The notes under the pieces were generated by a model. The model was given only the letters and a program-made list of their open reading frames with translations, was not told where the DNA came from and searched no databases. A stretch of 64,000 nucleotides of DNA from an uncultured Lachnospiraceae bacterium (GTDB taxonomy: Bacteria; Bacillota; Clostridia; Lachnospirales; Lachnospiraceae): NCBI GenBank assembly GCA_910579615.1, contig CAJTUA010000014.1, positions 50,731-114,730 of the forward strand, given 5' to 3'. Below, one piece after another: positions 42,946 through 52,025 of this stretch; position 1 is the first letter of the stretch; the number at the start of each line of letters is the position of its first letter. Both the position numbers and the translations under genes were made by a program.

Positions 42946-45900
42946 ATGTTAGTATTATCCCGCACCGGTATCCGGAATCTGGCGACGAACGATATGGTTT
43001 ATTCCCGTGGCCTGCAGTATTACAGGGCAGGAAGGGTGTGTAATGTCGCGTATTCCAAAACAAGCCACCAGTACCGGATGACCGTGAAGGGAAACTATAG
43101 CTATTCCGTCGTGATTACGGAGCACGAGGATGGTTCCTATGACCACGCGTGCAACTGCCCGTCCCATGTGAAGGAAAAAGGGGCGTGCAAGCACGTTGTC
43201 GCGGCGCTTTTGTTCCTGTTAAAGTACCAGGAGAAATCGGTGATGGAGGTTCCGCAGAATCCGGAGGAAAAAAGGGTATATCAGGTACTTGACTATTTTG
43301 CAAACCAGGAAGATACGAGGATTACTGGTGAAATTTTCCATGTCAGCGCGACGGTTACACTGCGCACCATGCTAAGGGGGGAGGACGGGAGGGCGTTTCT
43401 GACGCTGCAGGCAGGAAACGGGCGTTACTATAAAGTCCAACTGCTCAAGAAATTCCTGACAGACTACGCCGCCGGTGAAAATATTATTCTGGGAAAGGAA
43501 TTCCGCTATCTCTCCTATGAGAGCGAGTTTGACAAGGAATCGGTTCGGCTTCTCGATTATCTGCTCAATGTCATGGAGGTCCAGAACATTACCGACCACA
43601 GCAACAGCGCAAGGATTTTCTTCAAGCCGCAGCTCACCCTCTCAAAGCGGATGTTAGTGCAGCTGCTCCATGTGCTTGCAAACAGCCGCTTTACACTTGA
43701 GCTGTACGGGAAGGTCTATGAGAATACAAGCTTTGTAAGGGGAAACCCGGAGATTAAATATGATTTGGATGTGACCGATGATGCGATAAGCCTCGACTAT
43801 GAATTAAAAGAGCCAATCATACCGCTTACGGAAAACGGGGAGCTGCTTTTTTACCGTGGGGTGCTGTATGAGCCGGACCGCCGTTTTATCCGGAATTATG
43901 TCCCATTTTACAATAACCTGGGCGGGCAGAAGCAGGCGCTGATTTTCCGCGGGGACAACAAGCAGCGCTTTCTTGAGGAAGTGCTTCCGCGGCTGCACAC
44001 AACAATCCAGATGCAGATTCCGGAGCAGCTGCAAGACCGCTACCTGCGCTATGACCTGAATTCAAGCATATACTTTGACAAATACAACGATGCCATCAAG
44101 GCGGAGCTGCGTTTCTCGTATGGCGAATACGATTTCAACTGCTTTGAGGAACCGCACATTGCGGGCTATATTATCGTGCGGCAGCATGAGAAGGAGCAGC
44201 AGATTATGCGGCTGTTGGAAAGCATGAATTTTGAGCCGCATTCAAGCTTTTATATCCTCAAGGATGATGCGAGCATCTTTTCCTTCCTACAAAATGATAT
44301 GGAGGAGCTTTCGCAGTACTGCACACTGTATTATTCCGCCGATTTCAAAAAAATCAGCATAAGGAGTGGCGGGAAATTCCGCATTGGCCTGCGCGTGAAC
44401 AATGATATTGACCTGCTTGAGATGGATTTGGCCTACGATGATATTTCCCAGGAGGAGCTGCACGAAATGTTCCGCTCCTTCCAGCTCAAAAAGAAATATT
44501 ACCGTTTAAAGGACGGGAGCTTCTTAAATCTGGAAAATGACGATATCCGCAGCCTTTCGGACATTCTACAGAACTTGAATGTTACGACGAAACAGCTGAA
44601 TGGACATGCTTTGAAGCTGGCGACAAGCAGCGCATTTTTCCTGGATGAAGTATTAAAGGAGTCCGATTTTACCGTTGAAAAGAACGAGGGCTTCCACCGC
44701 CTGATTCAGCGCATCCTTAACCCGGTGAAAAAGGATTACAAAGTGCCGGAGGAGCTTACCGCACAGATGCGCCCATACCAGGTAAACGGTTTTTTATGGC
44801 TGAAAACACTTGCCGAAAATTCCCTCGGCGGCATCTTAGCGGATGATATGGGTCTTGGAAAAACCTTGCAGGCTATCGCCTACATTACTTCACAGCTGCG
44901 CGAGAATGGCGGGAAATTCCTTGTTGTCTGCCCTTCCTCCCTCGTCTACAACTGGCAGGATGAGTTTGAGAAGTTTTCCGGCAAGGTGCGCGTGGCTGTC
45001 TGTGTCGGTGCGCCGGATATCCGCCAGGAAATCGTGAGGGAAATGGATGCGTGGGATGTCGTTGTCACCTCCTACCCGCTCATCCGCCGCGATATCGCGA
45101 GCTACCAGGACATCATTTTTGACACGGTTTTTATCGACGAGGCACAGTTTATCAAAAACTCGACATCCATCAATGCGCAATCCGTAAAAATGCTGAAGGG
45201 AAGACACCGCTTTGCGCTGACAGGTACGCCGATTGAGAACTCCCTCTCCGAGCTTTGGTCAATTTTTGATTTTATTATGCCGGACTATCTTATGAGCCAT
45301 TCCAAATTTGTCGTGCGCTATGAGAAGAGGATTATCAACAACGACAAGCTTGCGCTTGCCCATCTAAGCAGCCGCACCCGCCCGTTTATTCTGCGCCGTA
45401 TGAAAAAGGATGTGCTTACGGAGCTGCCGGACAAGATTGAGGAAAAGATTGTGACCGAGCTGACCGAGGAGCAGAAGAAAGTATATCTTTCCTATATGTC
45501 GAGCGTGCGCAAGGAGCTTGGCCAGGAAATCGAGCGCAATGGCATCGAAAAGACACATTTGAAGATTCTTGCCGCGCTGACAAGGCTGCGGCAGATTTGT
45601 TGCCATCCGGGAACCTTTTTGAACGATTACAACGGTGGCAGCGGCAAGTTAAACCTGCTTCTTGAAATTCTTGAGGATGCCTTAGCAAACGGACACCGCA
45701 TTCTTATATTTTCACAGTTTACGTCCATGCTTAGGCTGATTATGGAGGAATTTGACAAAAATGAATACGAATATTTTTATCTGGATGGCAATACACGCCC
45801 GGCGGCACGCCTTGATTATGTGAAACGCTTTAACGAAGGGGAACGGTCTATTTTCCTGATTTCTTTAAAGGCCGGTGGAACAGGTCTTAATCTGACGGGG

Positions 45901-46149
45901 GCGGATACCGTAATCCACTATGACCCTTGGTGGAATCCGGCCGTGGAGGATCAGGCAACCGACCGCGCTTACCGCATCGGCCAGAAAAACACCGTCCATG
46001 TCCTGAGGCTTTTGACAAAAGGAACCATTGAGGAAAAGATTTTTAAATTGCAGGAAAAGAAAAAGAAATTGTCGGATTCGGTCATCCAGTCAAAGGAAGT
46101 GTTTGTCAACCGGCTTACGAAAGAGGAGTTAGAAGAGCTTTTCCGGTAG
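42946..46149 (+). CDS. SWIM zinc finger, SNF2-family DNA helicase
   Basis: A 1,067-residue Swi2/Snf2 ATPase. The N-terminus carries a SWIM finger (CNCPSHVKEKGACKH, about residues 65-80), followed by a large bacterial SNF2-associated region (about 100-580). The motor begins near residue 605 with Walker A LADDMGLGKTLQAIA, then FIDEAQFIKN (DEAQ box), ALTGTPIENS, and in the C-terminal lobe SLKAGGTGLNLTGADTVIHY (two parts) and DRAYRIGQ. Proteins like this are common in Clostridia; a role in moving DNA-bound proteins or aiding repair is inferred. It stands alone rather than in a defence cluster. Confidence 0.93.
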   Translation: MLVLSRTGIRNLATNDMVYSRGLQYYRAGRVCNVAYSKTSHQYRMTVKGNYSYSVVITEHEDGSYDHACNCPSHVKEKGACKHVVAALLFLLKYQEKSVMEVPQNPEEKRVYQVLDYFANQEDTRITGEIFHVSATVTLRTMLRGEDGRAFLTLQAGNGRYYKVQLLKKFLTDYAAGENIILGKEFRYLSYESEFDKESVRLLDYLLNVMEVQNITDHSNSARIFFKPQLTLSKRMLVQLLHVLANSRFTLELYGKVYENTSFVRGNPEIKYDLDVTDDAISLDYELKEPIIPLTENGELLFYRGVLYEPDRRFIRNYVPFYNNLGGQKQALIFRGDNKQRFLEEVLPRLHTTIQMQIPEQLQDRYLRYDLNSSIYFDKYNDAIKAELRFSYGEYDFNCFEEPHIAGYIIVRQHEKEQQIMRLLESMNFEPHSSFYILKDDASIFSFLQNDMEELSQYCTLYYSADFKKISIRSGGKFRIGLRVNNDIDLLEMDLAYDDISQEELHEMFRSFQLKKKYYRLKDGSFLNLENDDIRSLSDILQNLNVTTKQLNGHALKLATSSAFFLDEVLKESDFTVEKNEGFHRLIQRILNPVKKDYKVPEELTAQMRPYQVNGFLWLKTLAENSLGGILADDMGLGKTLQAIAYITSQLRENGGKFLVVCPSSLVYNWQDEFEKFSGKVRVAVCVGAPDIRQEIVREMDAWDVVVTSYPLIRRDIASYQDIIFDTVFIDEAQFIKNSTSINAQSVKMLKGRHRFALTGTPIENSLSELWSIFDFIMPDYLMSHSKFVVRYEKRIINNDKLALAHLSSRTRPFILRRMKKDVLTELPDKIEEKIVTELTEEQKKVYLSYMSSVRKELGQEIERNGIEKTHLKILAALTRLRQICCHPGTFLNDYNGGSGKLNLLLEILEDALANGHRILIFSQFTSMLRLIMEEFDKNEYEYFYLDGNTRPAARLDYVKRFNEGERSIFLISLKAGGTGLNLTGADTVIHYDPWWNPAVEDQATDRAYRIGQKNTVHVLRLLTKGTIEEKIFKLQEKKKKLSDSVIQSKEVFVNRLTKEELEELFR

Positions 46150-46154
46150 CCTGT

Positions 46155-46228
46155 TTTTGGGGGAGGGAGTATGTAGAACTTAAAAAACGCATATGCCAGG
46201 CGGCGCCTTGCATATGCAAAACCCAAAA
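46155..46228 (+). other. Structured leader with a GAACTTAAAA loop before an Ig-like protein gene
   Basis: TTTTGGG (46155-46161) pairs with CCCAAAA (46222-46228) and encloses two competing inner stems. GTATGT (46169-46174) can pair with GCATAT (46189-46194) around the loop AGAACTTAAAAAAC, or GCATATGC (46189-46196) can pair with its second copy (46210-46217) around AGG/CCT. GGGAGGG and the GAACTTAAAA word resemble the 3' end of the elements at 9204 and 12664, but the P2/P3 arm is missing. It may be a distant relative or an independent leader. Confidence 0.5.
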
Positions 46229-46244
46229 TAAGGAGGATGGAAGG

Positions 46245-47492
46245 ATGAAAAATAACAAAAACAACCTGCGTTTTGCCACATTTTTCTGTATCGCCTTCGC
46301 AGCAGTCATATTCCATTGTGCCATGCCAGTAAAAGCAGAGGTTAAATTGTCAAGGACATATGTTGCCCTGCTGCTTGGACAGGAAGGCAAGGATACGTAC
46401 CAGCTTCGTATCTCCGGCACGCCAAAGGGTGCTTTGGTTGTTTTTTCCATGGAGAATGAGAATATCGCACTCGTGGATGAGACCGGGGAAATTGCGGCGC
46501 TTGCCCCGGGGAGGACGACATTGACTTGTACCATCACGGCAAAGGACGGGGAAAAGACGGTAAAAAAGGTGTCGGTACAGGTTTATGACAATATCAGGAG
46601 CATTACGTTGGGCGCAAAGGATGTGCAGCAAAATGCCCTGCATAAAAATACAGCATATGCGCTTACCTACACCTGCAAAACCGTTGCGGGGACAAATAAA
46701 AATATTGGAAATTATATCCATTATGAGGTGTTAACGGCAGCCGGGGAAAGTACGCAGGACGCCGCTGTTGATTCCGAAGGGAATTTTACCGCAAAAAGCT
46801 ATGGCTCTTATTCGGTATCCGTCTATGCCTTCCAGAGCAGCAACAAATATAAAGAATGGGCGGCAGACCGTGGGAAATACGCGGGCAATGTATTGGCGCA
46901 GGATACCCTTGTGCTGACGGTGACACCGACAAGCTACCGCATCAAGACACAGGAGGTTGAGGGCTTTTGCGTGACACTGCCTATAAAATATGAAATCAAT
47001 GTCCGGGAAAAGACGAAGGAACGCACCGCTTTTTCGGCACAGGTAAAGAATTCGGCAGGACAGAACGCAATCTCCAACCTTCAGGTAATGATTGATAAAG
47101 TGGAGGAGGAACAAAGCTACGCGCTGCTCTTATCTGTGATGGCCTCTGTCTATACGAAGGGAGCGTTAGAGCAAAGCTGGAAATCGGCGTACAATGCCCA
47201 AAGAGCGGCGGTGAAGAACTTAGAGACAGAAAAGCTTACGGCAGGGGAGCGGGAAATCCTTAAAATCAGTTATGAACTCACCCTGCGAAATATTGTTCTT
47301 AACATCGGGGGCGATAACATCAAAATCAGCCGTATGAATTTTGTAAATACATTGTACACATGGTACGATGGCAATTACCATATTTCCGTTACGGTGACGG
47401 ATGCCATGGAGTCCTTGCAGCCAAATATCTCGGACGCGGCAAGGAAAATGGTGGATAATTTTACCCGGGCAGAGTCTTCCCAGACTAAGTAG
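46245..47492 (+). CDS. Exported protein with an N-terminal bacterial Ig-like domain, otherwise unknown
   Basis: A 415-residue secreted protein. A signal peptide (about 1-29, ends VKAEV) is followed by a BIG2-like domain (about 30-110; VDETGEIAALAPGRTTLTC) and a mixed region with helix-rich segments near 270-340 that I do not recognise. There is no LPxTG or membrane anchor, so it may be released. GGAGG at 46232-46236 fits the ATG. A strong terminator closes the transcript right after the gene. Confidence 0.75.
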   Translation: MKNNKNNLRFATFFCIAFAAVIFHCAMPVKAEVKLSRTYVALLLGQEGKDTYQLRISGTPKGALVVFSMENENIALVDETGEIAALAPGRTTLTCTITAKDGEKTVKKVSVQVYDNIRSITLGAKDVQQNALHKNTAYALTYTCKTVAGTNKNIGNYIHYEVLTAAGESTQDAAVDSEGNFTAKSYGSYSVSVYAFQSSNKYKEWAADRGKYAGNVLAQDTLVLTVTPTSYRIKTQEVEGFCVTLPIKYEINVREKTKERTAFSAQVKNSAGQNAISNLQVMIDKVEEEQSYALLLSVMASVYTKGALEQSWKSAYNAQRAAVKNLETEKLTAGEREILKISYELTLRNIVLNIGGDNIKISRMNFVNTLYTWYDGNYHISVTVTDAMESLQPNISDAARKMVDNFTRAESSQTK

Positions 47493-47500
47493 GAGAAACA

Positions 47501-47553
47501 AAACTGCCGCACGAAAAAAGCTTTATCAAACTTTTTTCGTGCGGCAGTTTTTG
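47501..47553. terminator. Strong bidirectional intrinsic terminator
   Basis: A perfect 20-base-pair stem (47501-47520 with 47531-47550) around a 10-base loop, with A- and T-runs on the two sides. It can serve the + strand gene ending at 47492 and the - strand gene ending at 47640. Its 3' arm recurs alone at 21148-21163. Confidence 0.92.
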
Positions 47554-47639
47554 TGTGTACCTGAAAAAGTGCTCCTGCATAACGAACAGCCTGCTAAGGG
47601 CAGCTTTTGGACATATCCTGGCGAATGCGATGCCTTGGC

Positions 47640-48593
47640 TCAGCTTTCGAAATGCTCGTTATAATATTCTTCCGTGAATTGTTCCAAAAATGCAGGGTCC
47701 AGTTCGCCGAATTGCTTTTCAATTATCTGTTTCATCTCGTTCATTTCATTTAAGAAATTTTCTTCCTTCGTCTGGTCTGCAGAATCTGCGGCGGAAAGCA
47801 TCTCATAAGTCAGGTTTTTTTCGAGCCAATCCTTTAATTCTTTGATAAAACGTTCTTCTTCAACCGATTCCGCTTTTGCTTTTTTTGCGCGGTAAAAGCT
47901 GTCAATCCCGACAATAAAGAAACCGACAAACAAAACAGAGACAATAACCGCAGAGAGCGTTGAAAAGTAGTGGAACACACCCGCCCAATGCATCCCCATA
48001 ACAACGATGCCAACCACGCCAAAGAGCGTGAACGTGATAGCGGAAGAGCGGTAATCCGCACTTTTTTCTGCCTTTGAAACATAGCTCCCCTGTTTTGCGA
48101 AAGAAACTGCGGAGCGGATTTCCTCCATCATTTCTTCCTCCCCGGCGGACTCCCCATCCTCCAAATCAGCGCTGTCATAGGACATAACATCCGGGGGAGC
48201 ATCATCCTTTGTTTCTTTTGCCGAAGGCTCTTCTGTTTTTGCATCCGTTGTTCCGGCAGCGCCATGCTCCACTGTCTGGTCGAAAAGTTTCTCATAATTA
48301 GCAGCAGTCTCGACCGTAAAAAACGCGGCAAACGCTTTGCGCGCCCGCTTATAGTCTTTTTTGTCAACAAACACAGCGAAAAGCCCTTCCTCCTCAAGCC
48401 ACGCATCGTGGGAGGAAATATCCGAATATTTCAGATAGGAAATCAATTTTTTTGCTTCCGCCTCGTCAGCAAAAGCATGCAGCAATTCGGCATTTTCCTC
48501 TGACTCATCCAAAACCTCCACCAAGGGGATTTTGCAGTCCGCACACACCGTAATGCCATCACGGTATTCATTTTTACATTTTGGGCACCACAT
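47640..48593 (-). CDS. Zinc-ribbon membrane protein of unknown function
   Basis: A 317-residue protein on the minus strand. The N-terminus is a CxxC...CxxC zinc ribbon (WCPKCKNEYRDGITVCADC). Next comes a domain resembling the small signal-transducing DUF2007 type (about 35-95), an acidic linker (about 110-160), two membrane helices (about 185-205 and 215-235) and an acidic helical tail. No enzyme motif is seen. It has its own promoter at 48686-48714. Function unknown. Confidence 0.8.
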   Translation of the reverse strand: MWCPKCKNEYRDGITVCADCKIPLVEVLDESEENAELLHAFADEAEAKKLISYLKYSDISSHDAWLEEEGLFAVFVDKKDYKRARKAFAAFFTVETAANYEKLFDQTVEHGAAGTTDAKTEEPSAKETKDDAPPDVMSYDSADLEDGESAGEEEMMEEIRSAVSFAKQGSYVSKAEKSADYRSSAITFTLFGVVGIVVMGMHWAGVFHYFSTLSAVIVSVLFVGFFIVGIDSFYRAKKAKAESVEEERFIKELKDWLEKNLTYEMLSAADSADQTKEENFLNEMNEMKQIIEKQFGELDPAFLEQFTEEYYNEHFES

Positions 48594-48685
48594 AGGGAAC
48601 TCCTTTCAATATTTTCGTTCAATTATGATAGTTTTTTGAAGACCTCGTTTTTTGACATCGCGGATTTTCCCAATCTTCTTCTATA

Positions 48686-48714
48686 ACTATACAACAAAAA
48701 ATATGATTTTGCAA
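48686..48714 (-). promoter_or_regulatory. Promoter of the zinc-ribbon membrane protein gene
   Basis: On the minus strand TTGCAA (48709-48714) and TATAGT (48686-48691) are 17 bases apart. The leader to the start codon is about 85 bases. Confidence 0.6.
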
Positions 48715-49101
48715 CTGTACGTTTCACATGGTAAGAAGCAGGAAAAGACACAGGAAAAATTTGTGGCAAAAAAATTAAAATTCATATAAAAAGGATTCCT
48801 CACGTAGGAAAATCCAATGCTTTATTTTATTAAATAAATCATATAAGAATGTCTTGGAACAGGCTATTTTTCTTGCTTTCTGAAAGATATCCCAAATTTT
48901 GGATTTATACATTTTGCACAAGAATCACATAGGTTTTTCTATAAGAAATCTGCCGCTATAGGGCTTGCAAGAACGCTTCTGCTTTTATATAATAAAGGCA
49001 CAGGAAAAAGAATGTATCTTACTAAAATTAGCCTGTTATCGGTGTTGTCCGTTCCGAAACAACATCAACTATTATTGAAGAACAGGGCGGGAGGAAAATA
49101 T
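48715..49101. other. AT-rich intergenic region before the Rpn remnant
   Basis: About 390 very AT-rich bases with no believable gene. It contains the promoter at 48965-48993. The frame that opens at 49012 lacks a ribosome binding site before the TTG at 49102. No repeats with clear ends were seen. Confidence 0.5.
48965..48993 (+). promoter_or_regulatory. Sigma-A-type promoter of the Rpn remnant
   Basis: TTGCAA (48965-48970) and a perfect TATAAT (48988-48993) with a 17-base spacer. Confidence 0.65.
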
Positions 49102-49635
49102 TTGAAGGCAGATACGATTACAAAGGATTTCATATCGGATGCGTCCGTATTCGCGGATGTATTTAATTACTATATTTACGGCGGGGAACAGGTGATTGCC
49201 CCGGCGCAGATGGAAGACAGTGAGATTATGAAGCTGCAATCAAGCCTGCGGGAAGTTTTACTTTTTATCAAGTATTCAAAGGATAAAGAAAACCTGAACC
49301 GGATATTGGAAAGCGGTAAGGTGCATTTCGGCGAGCTGGAGCGCCGGGCGGTAGATGTGATTCAGGTGATTACGGGTATGGGTTTGAAATATGACGAGAG
49401 TGAGGTGAAGGTAGATATGTGTCAGGCAATAGCAGAGATGCGGGCGGAGGAACGTCAGCTTGGGCGGGAAGAAGGTCGCCAGGAAATGCATCAGGCGATG
49501 CAGGAAAGCCAACAGGAAGCCGCCAGAAATTTTTATCGTATGGGACTTGATATCGAGACAATTTCTTTGGGGTTTAATGTTTCTGCTGAAACCATAAGGC
49601 AATGGATTAACCAACCTTCGGATGAAGGAAAATAA
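49102..49635 (+). pseudogene. Rpn-family (PD-(D/E)XK transposase-like) protein with internal deletion
   Basis: A 177-residue remnant of the Rpn/TIGR01784 family, which are recombination-promoting nucleases. GGGAGG at 49089-49094 fits a TTG start at 49102. The first 40 residues match the family N-terminus (TITKDFISDASVFADVFNYYIYGGEQVI), split as TITKDFISDASVFADVF and NYYIYGGEQVI. The text then jumps to the C-terminal helical part (SLREVLLFIKYSKDKENLN) and the charged tail ending in an HTH-like MGLDIETISLGFNVSAETIRQWI (in parts MGLDIETISLGF and NVSAETIRQWI). The nuclease core of about 120-150 residues is missing. The joint is in frame, so a short protein could still be made. Confidence 0.75.
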
Positions 49636-49668
49636 CCATTTGATGATTTCACATAACAAATGGTTTTT
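49634..49668 (+). terminator. Intrinsic terminator after the Rpn remnant
   Basis: AACCATTTG (49634-49642) pairs with CAAATGGTT (49657-49665), 9 base pairs, followed by TTT. It overlaps the stop codon of the gene. Confidence 0.75.
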
Positions 49669-49929
49669 AAATCTAAAATCAATACATGAACTATTTTCAG
49701 GACATACAGAATATCAGATAATTCTGTACGCCCTGAATTATTTTTTCCCTTCTGCCAAGGCCTGCCCGGAAAATACCGCACTCCGTTGTTGCATCATAGT
49801 TCGTTTGAAGTTATCTTGTTTAAAGTTATCTTTCTTCTTGTTAAACGAAAATTTTCGTAATTGGTAAATCCGGACGCATGCCAAAGCAAAAAAGAAAGCT
49901 TCACAAAACTTTCCCTGAATCAAAATTTC
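49669..49929. other. Gap between the Rpn remnant and the radical SAM gene
   Basis: AT-rich noncoding DNA. TACAGAAT (49705-49712) and ATTCTGTA (49721-49728) form a small hairpin, and GTTATCTT occurs twice near 49810-49835. Nothing else was recognised. Confidence 0.45.
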
Positions 49930-49958
49930 TTGCAATCTTCCCGCAAATATCGTAGAAT
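49930..49958 (+). promoter_or_regulatory. Sigma-A-type promoter of the radical SAM/DUF2344/RNase G cluster
   Basis: TTGCAA (49930-49935) and TAGAAT (49953-49958) with a 17-base spacer. The leader is about 65 bases. Confidence 0.65.
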
Positions 49959-50030
49959 GTACTCTGAATCATAATTCCCTGGATGAAAAATTAAATTTCA
50001 TCAGGAAACCGGAGAAAGGAACCAGACCTT

Positions 50031-52025
50031 ATGAGAAAACTTGCATTGCCCGATGACATATTGCTCCAAATCGAGAAACCTGCCCGCTACACTGGCGGCG
50101 AGGTCAATTCGGTTATGAAGGACAAAAAGAAGGTTGAAATCCGCTTCTGCATGTGCTTCCCGGACGTGTACGAGGTTGGGATGTCCCACCTTGGCATCCA
50201 GATTTTATATGATATGTTCAACAAGCGCGAGGATACCTGGTGCGAGCGCGTCTATTCGCCGTGGGTGGATTTGGATAAAATTATGCGCCAAAAACATATT
50301 CCGCTTTTTGCGCTTGAATCGCAGAAACCGGTGAAGGATTTCGATTTCCTCGGCATTACGCTCCAATATGAAATGTGCTACACAAATATTTTACAGGTGC
50401 TTGACCTTGCGGGAATTCCGCTTCTGGCGAAGGAACGCGGGGAAGATGACCCGATTGTGGTTGGCGGCGGACCGTGCTCCTACAACCCGGAACCGATTGC
50501 GGATTTTTTTGATTTTTTTTATATCGGCGAGGGCGAGACGGTCTATGACCAGGTGCTTGACGCTTATAAGGAAAATAAAAAGAATGGCAAAGGCCGCAGG
50601 GATTTTCTGGCAAAGGTGGCGGAAATTGAAGGGATGTACGTGCCTGCGTTCTATGATGTTACCTACCATGGGGACGGCACAATAGCCTCCTTTTTGCCAA
50701 ACCATCCATCCGCAAAGCCTACCATCCGCAAGCAGGTGGAGATGGGATTGAGCGATACCTTTTACCCGGAAAAACCGGTTGTTCCGTTTCTGAAAACCGT
50801 GCAGGACCGTGTTGTTTTGGAAATCCAGCGCGGCTGTATCCGCGGCTGCCGTTTCTGCCAGGCGGGGATGCTCTACCGCCCAATCCGCGCGCGCGACCTT
50901 GCGTTTTTAAAGGAACGCGCAAAGCTTATGATTGAGAATACGGGGATGGACGAGATTACTTTAAGTTCTTTAAGCTCCAGTGATTACAAGGAATTGCCGG
51001 AATTGGTTTATTTCCTGATTGATGAATTTAAGGAAGAAAAAATCAATATTTCCCTGCCCTCCCTGCGCATTGATGCGTTCGCGCTCGATGTTATGAGCAA
51101 AGTGCAGGACATCCGGAAAAGCAGCCTGACCTTTGCGCCGGAGGCTGGTTCACAGCGCATGCGCAATGTGATTAACAAAGGACTTACCGAGCAGAATATT
51201 TTGCAGGGTGCTACGGATGCGTTCCGCTCCGGCTGGAACCGGGTAAAACTATATTTTATGCTTGGCCTTCCTGGGGAAACGCAGCAGGATATCCAGGAGA
51301 TTGCGGAGCTTGGCAATAAAATTGCGGAATGTTATTATAAATTGCCAAAAGAGCAGAGAAGCGGGAAACTCGAAATTGTTATCAGCACTTCTTTTTTTGT
51401 GCCAAAGCCGTTCACACCATTTGAGTGGGTGCCAATGAATACGATGGAGGAATTTTTGCAGAAGCAGCGCATTGTGAGCGCGCGCCTGAAGGAGCTGCGC
51501 AATGGACGGAGTATCCGCTACAATTGGCACGATGCGGATACGACGCTGATGGAGGGGATTTTTGCGCGCGGTGACAGGAGGCTTGCAAAGTCGATTCTGG
51601 ATGCCTACCGCGCAGGCTGTATATATGATGCATGGTCGGAATATTTTAAATTTGAACTCTGGATGGAAATCTTTCAACAAAATGGTGTGGATATCGGGTT
51701 TTACACAACAAGGGAGCGCGGGCAGGATGAAATATTCCCATGGGATTTTATCGATGCCGGGATTACAAAGGAATTTTTGTGGCGTGAGTACCAGAAAGGG
51801 CTTTGCGAGGTAGTGACCCCGAATTGCCGCAGAGCGTGTGCGGGCTGTGGTGCGAATGCCTTCCATGGCGGTGTATGCTATGAGGAGAGGGAAAATTACC
51901 CGGAGGTACAAAACCAGGGCAGGGCGCTTTTTGGGGAGGAAAATCCAGAAAGAAGAAATACGGAACATAAGAATCCGGAAACAGAAAACATCCCGAAGGA
52001 AACAAAAGGAGGTGAAAACGCATGA
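50031..52025 (+). CDS. TIGR03960-type radical SAM protein with B12-binding-like N-terminus
   Basis: A 664-residue radical SAM enzyme. The N-terminal part (about 30-200) looks like the cobalamin-binding-like domain of this family (FPDVYEVGMSHLGIQILYD), and the cluster motif is CIRGCRFCQAGMLYRP near residue 269. After the core there is a C-terminal region with CRRACAGCGANAFHGGVCY (about 603-622), a further Cys-rich site. The last 40 residues are a low-complexity Glu/Asn/Lys tail. Its stop overlaps the next start by four bases. The pair with DUF2344 and RNase G is conserved in Clostridia; a role in tRNA or RNA modification is often suspected but not known. Confidence 0.92.
   Translation: MRKLALPDDILLQIEKPARYTGGEVNSVMKDKKKVEIRFCMCFPDVYEVGMSHLGIQILYDMFNKREDTWCERVYSPWVDLDKIMRQKHIPLFALESQKPVKDFDFLGITLQYEMCYTNILQVLDLAGIPLLAKERGEDDPIVVGGGPCSYNPEPIADFFDFFYIGEGETVYDQVLDAYKENKKNGKGRRDFLAKVAEIEGMYVPAFYDVTYHGDGTIASFLPNHPSAKPTIRKQVEMGLSDTFYPEKPVVPFLKTVQDRVVLEIQRGCIRGCRFCQAGMLYRPIRARDLAFLKERAKLMIENTGMDEITLSSLSSSDYKELPELVYFLIDEFKEEKINISLPSLRIDAFALDVMSKVQDIRKSSLTFAPEAGSQRMRNVINKGLTEQNILQGATDAFRSGWNRVKLYFMLGLPGETQQDIQEIAELGNKIAECYYKLPKEQRSGKLEIVISTSFFVPKPFTPFEWVPMNTMEEFLQKQRIVSARLKELRNGRSIRYNWHDADTTLMEGIFARGDRRLAKSILDAYRAGCIYDAWSEYFKFELWMEIFQQNGVDIGFYTTRERGQDEIFPWDFIDAGITKEFLWREYQKGLCEVVTPNCRRACAGCGANAFHGGVCYEERENYPEVQNQGRALFGEENPERRNTEHKNPETENIPKETKGGENA

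Noticed and set aside
50961..50980. TTTAAGTTC (reverse of the GAACTTAAA word) inside the radical SAM gene
   Set aside because: It lies in a coding region, has none of the flanking arms, and a nine-base match is expected by chance in 64 kb.
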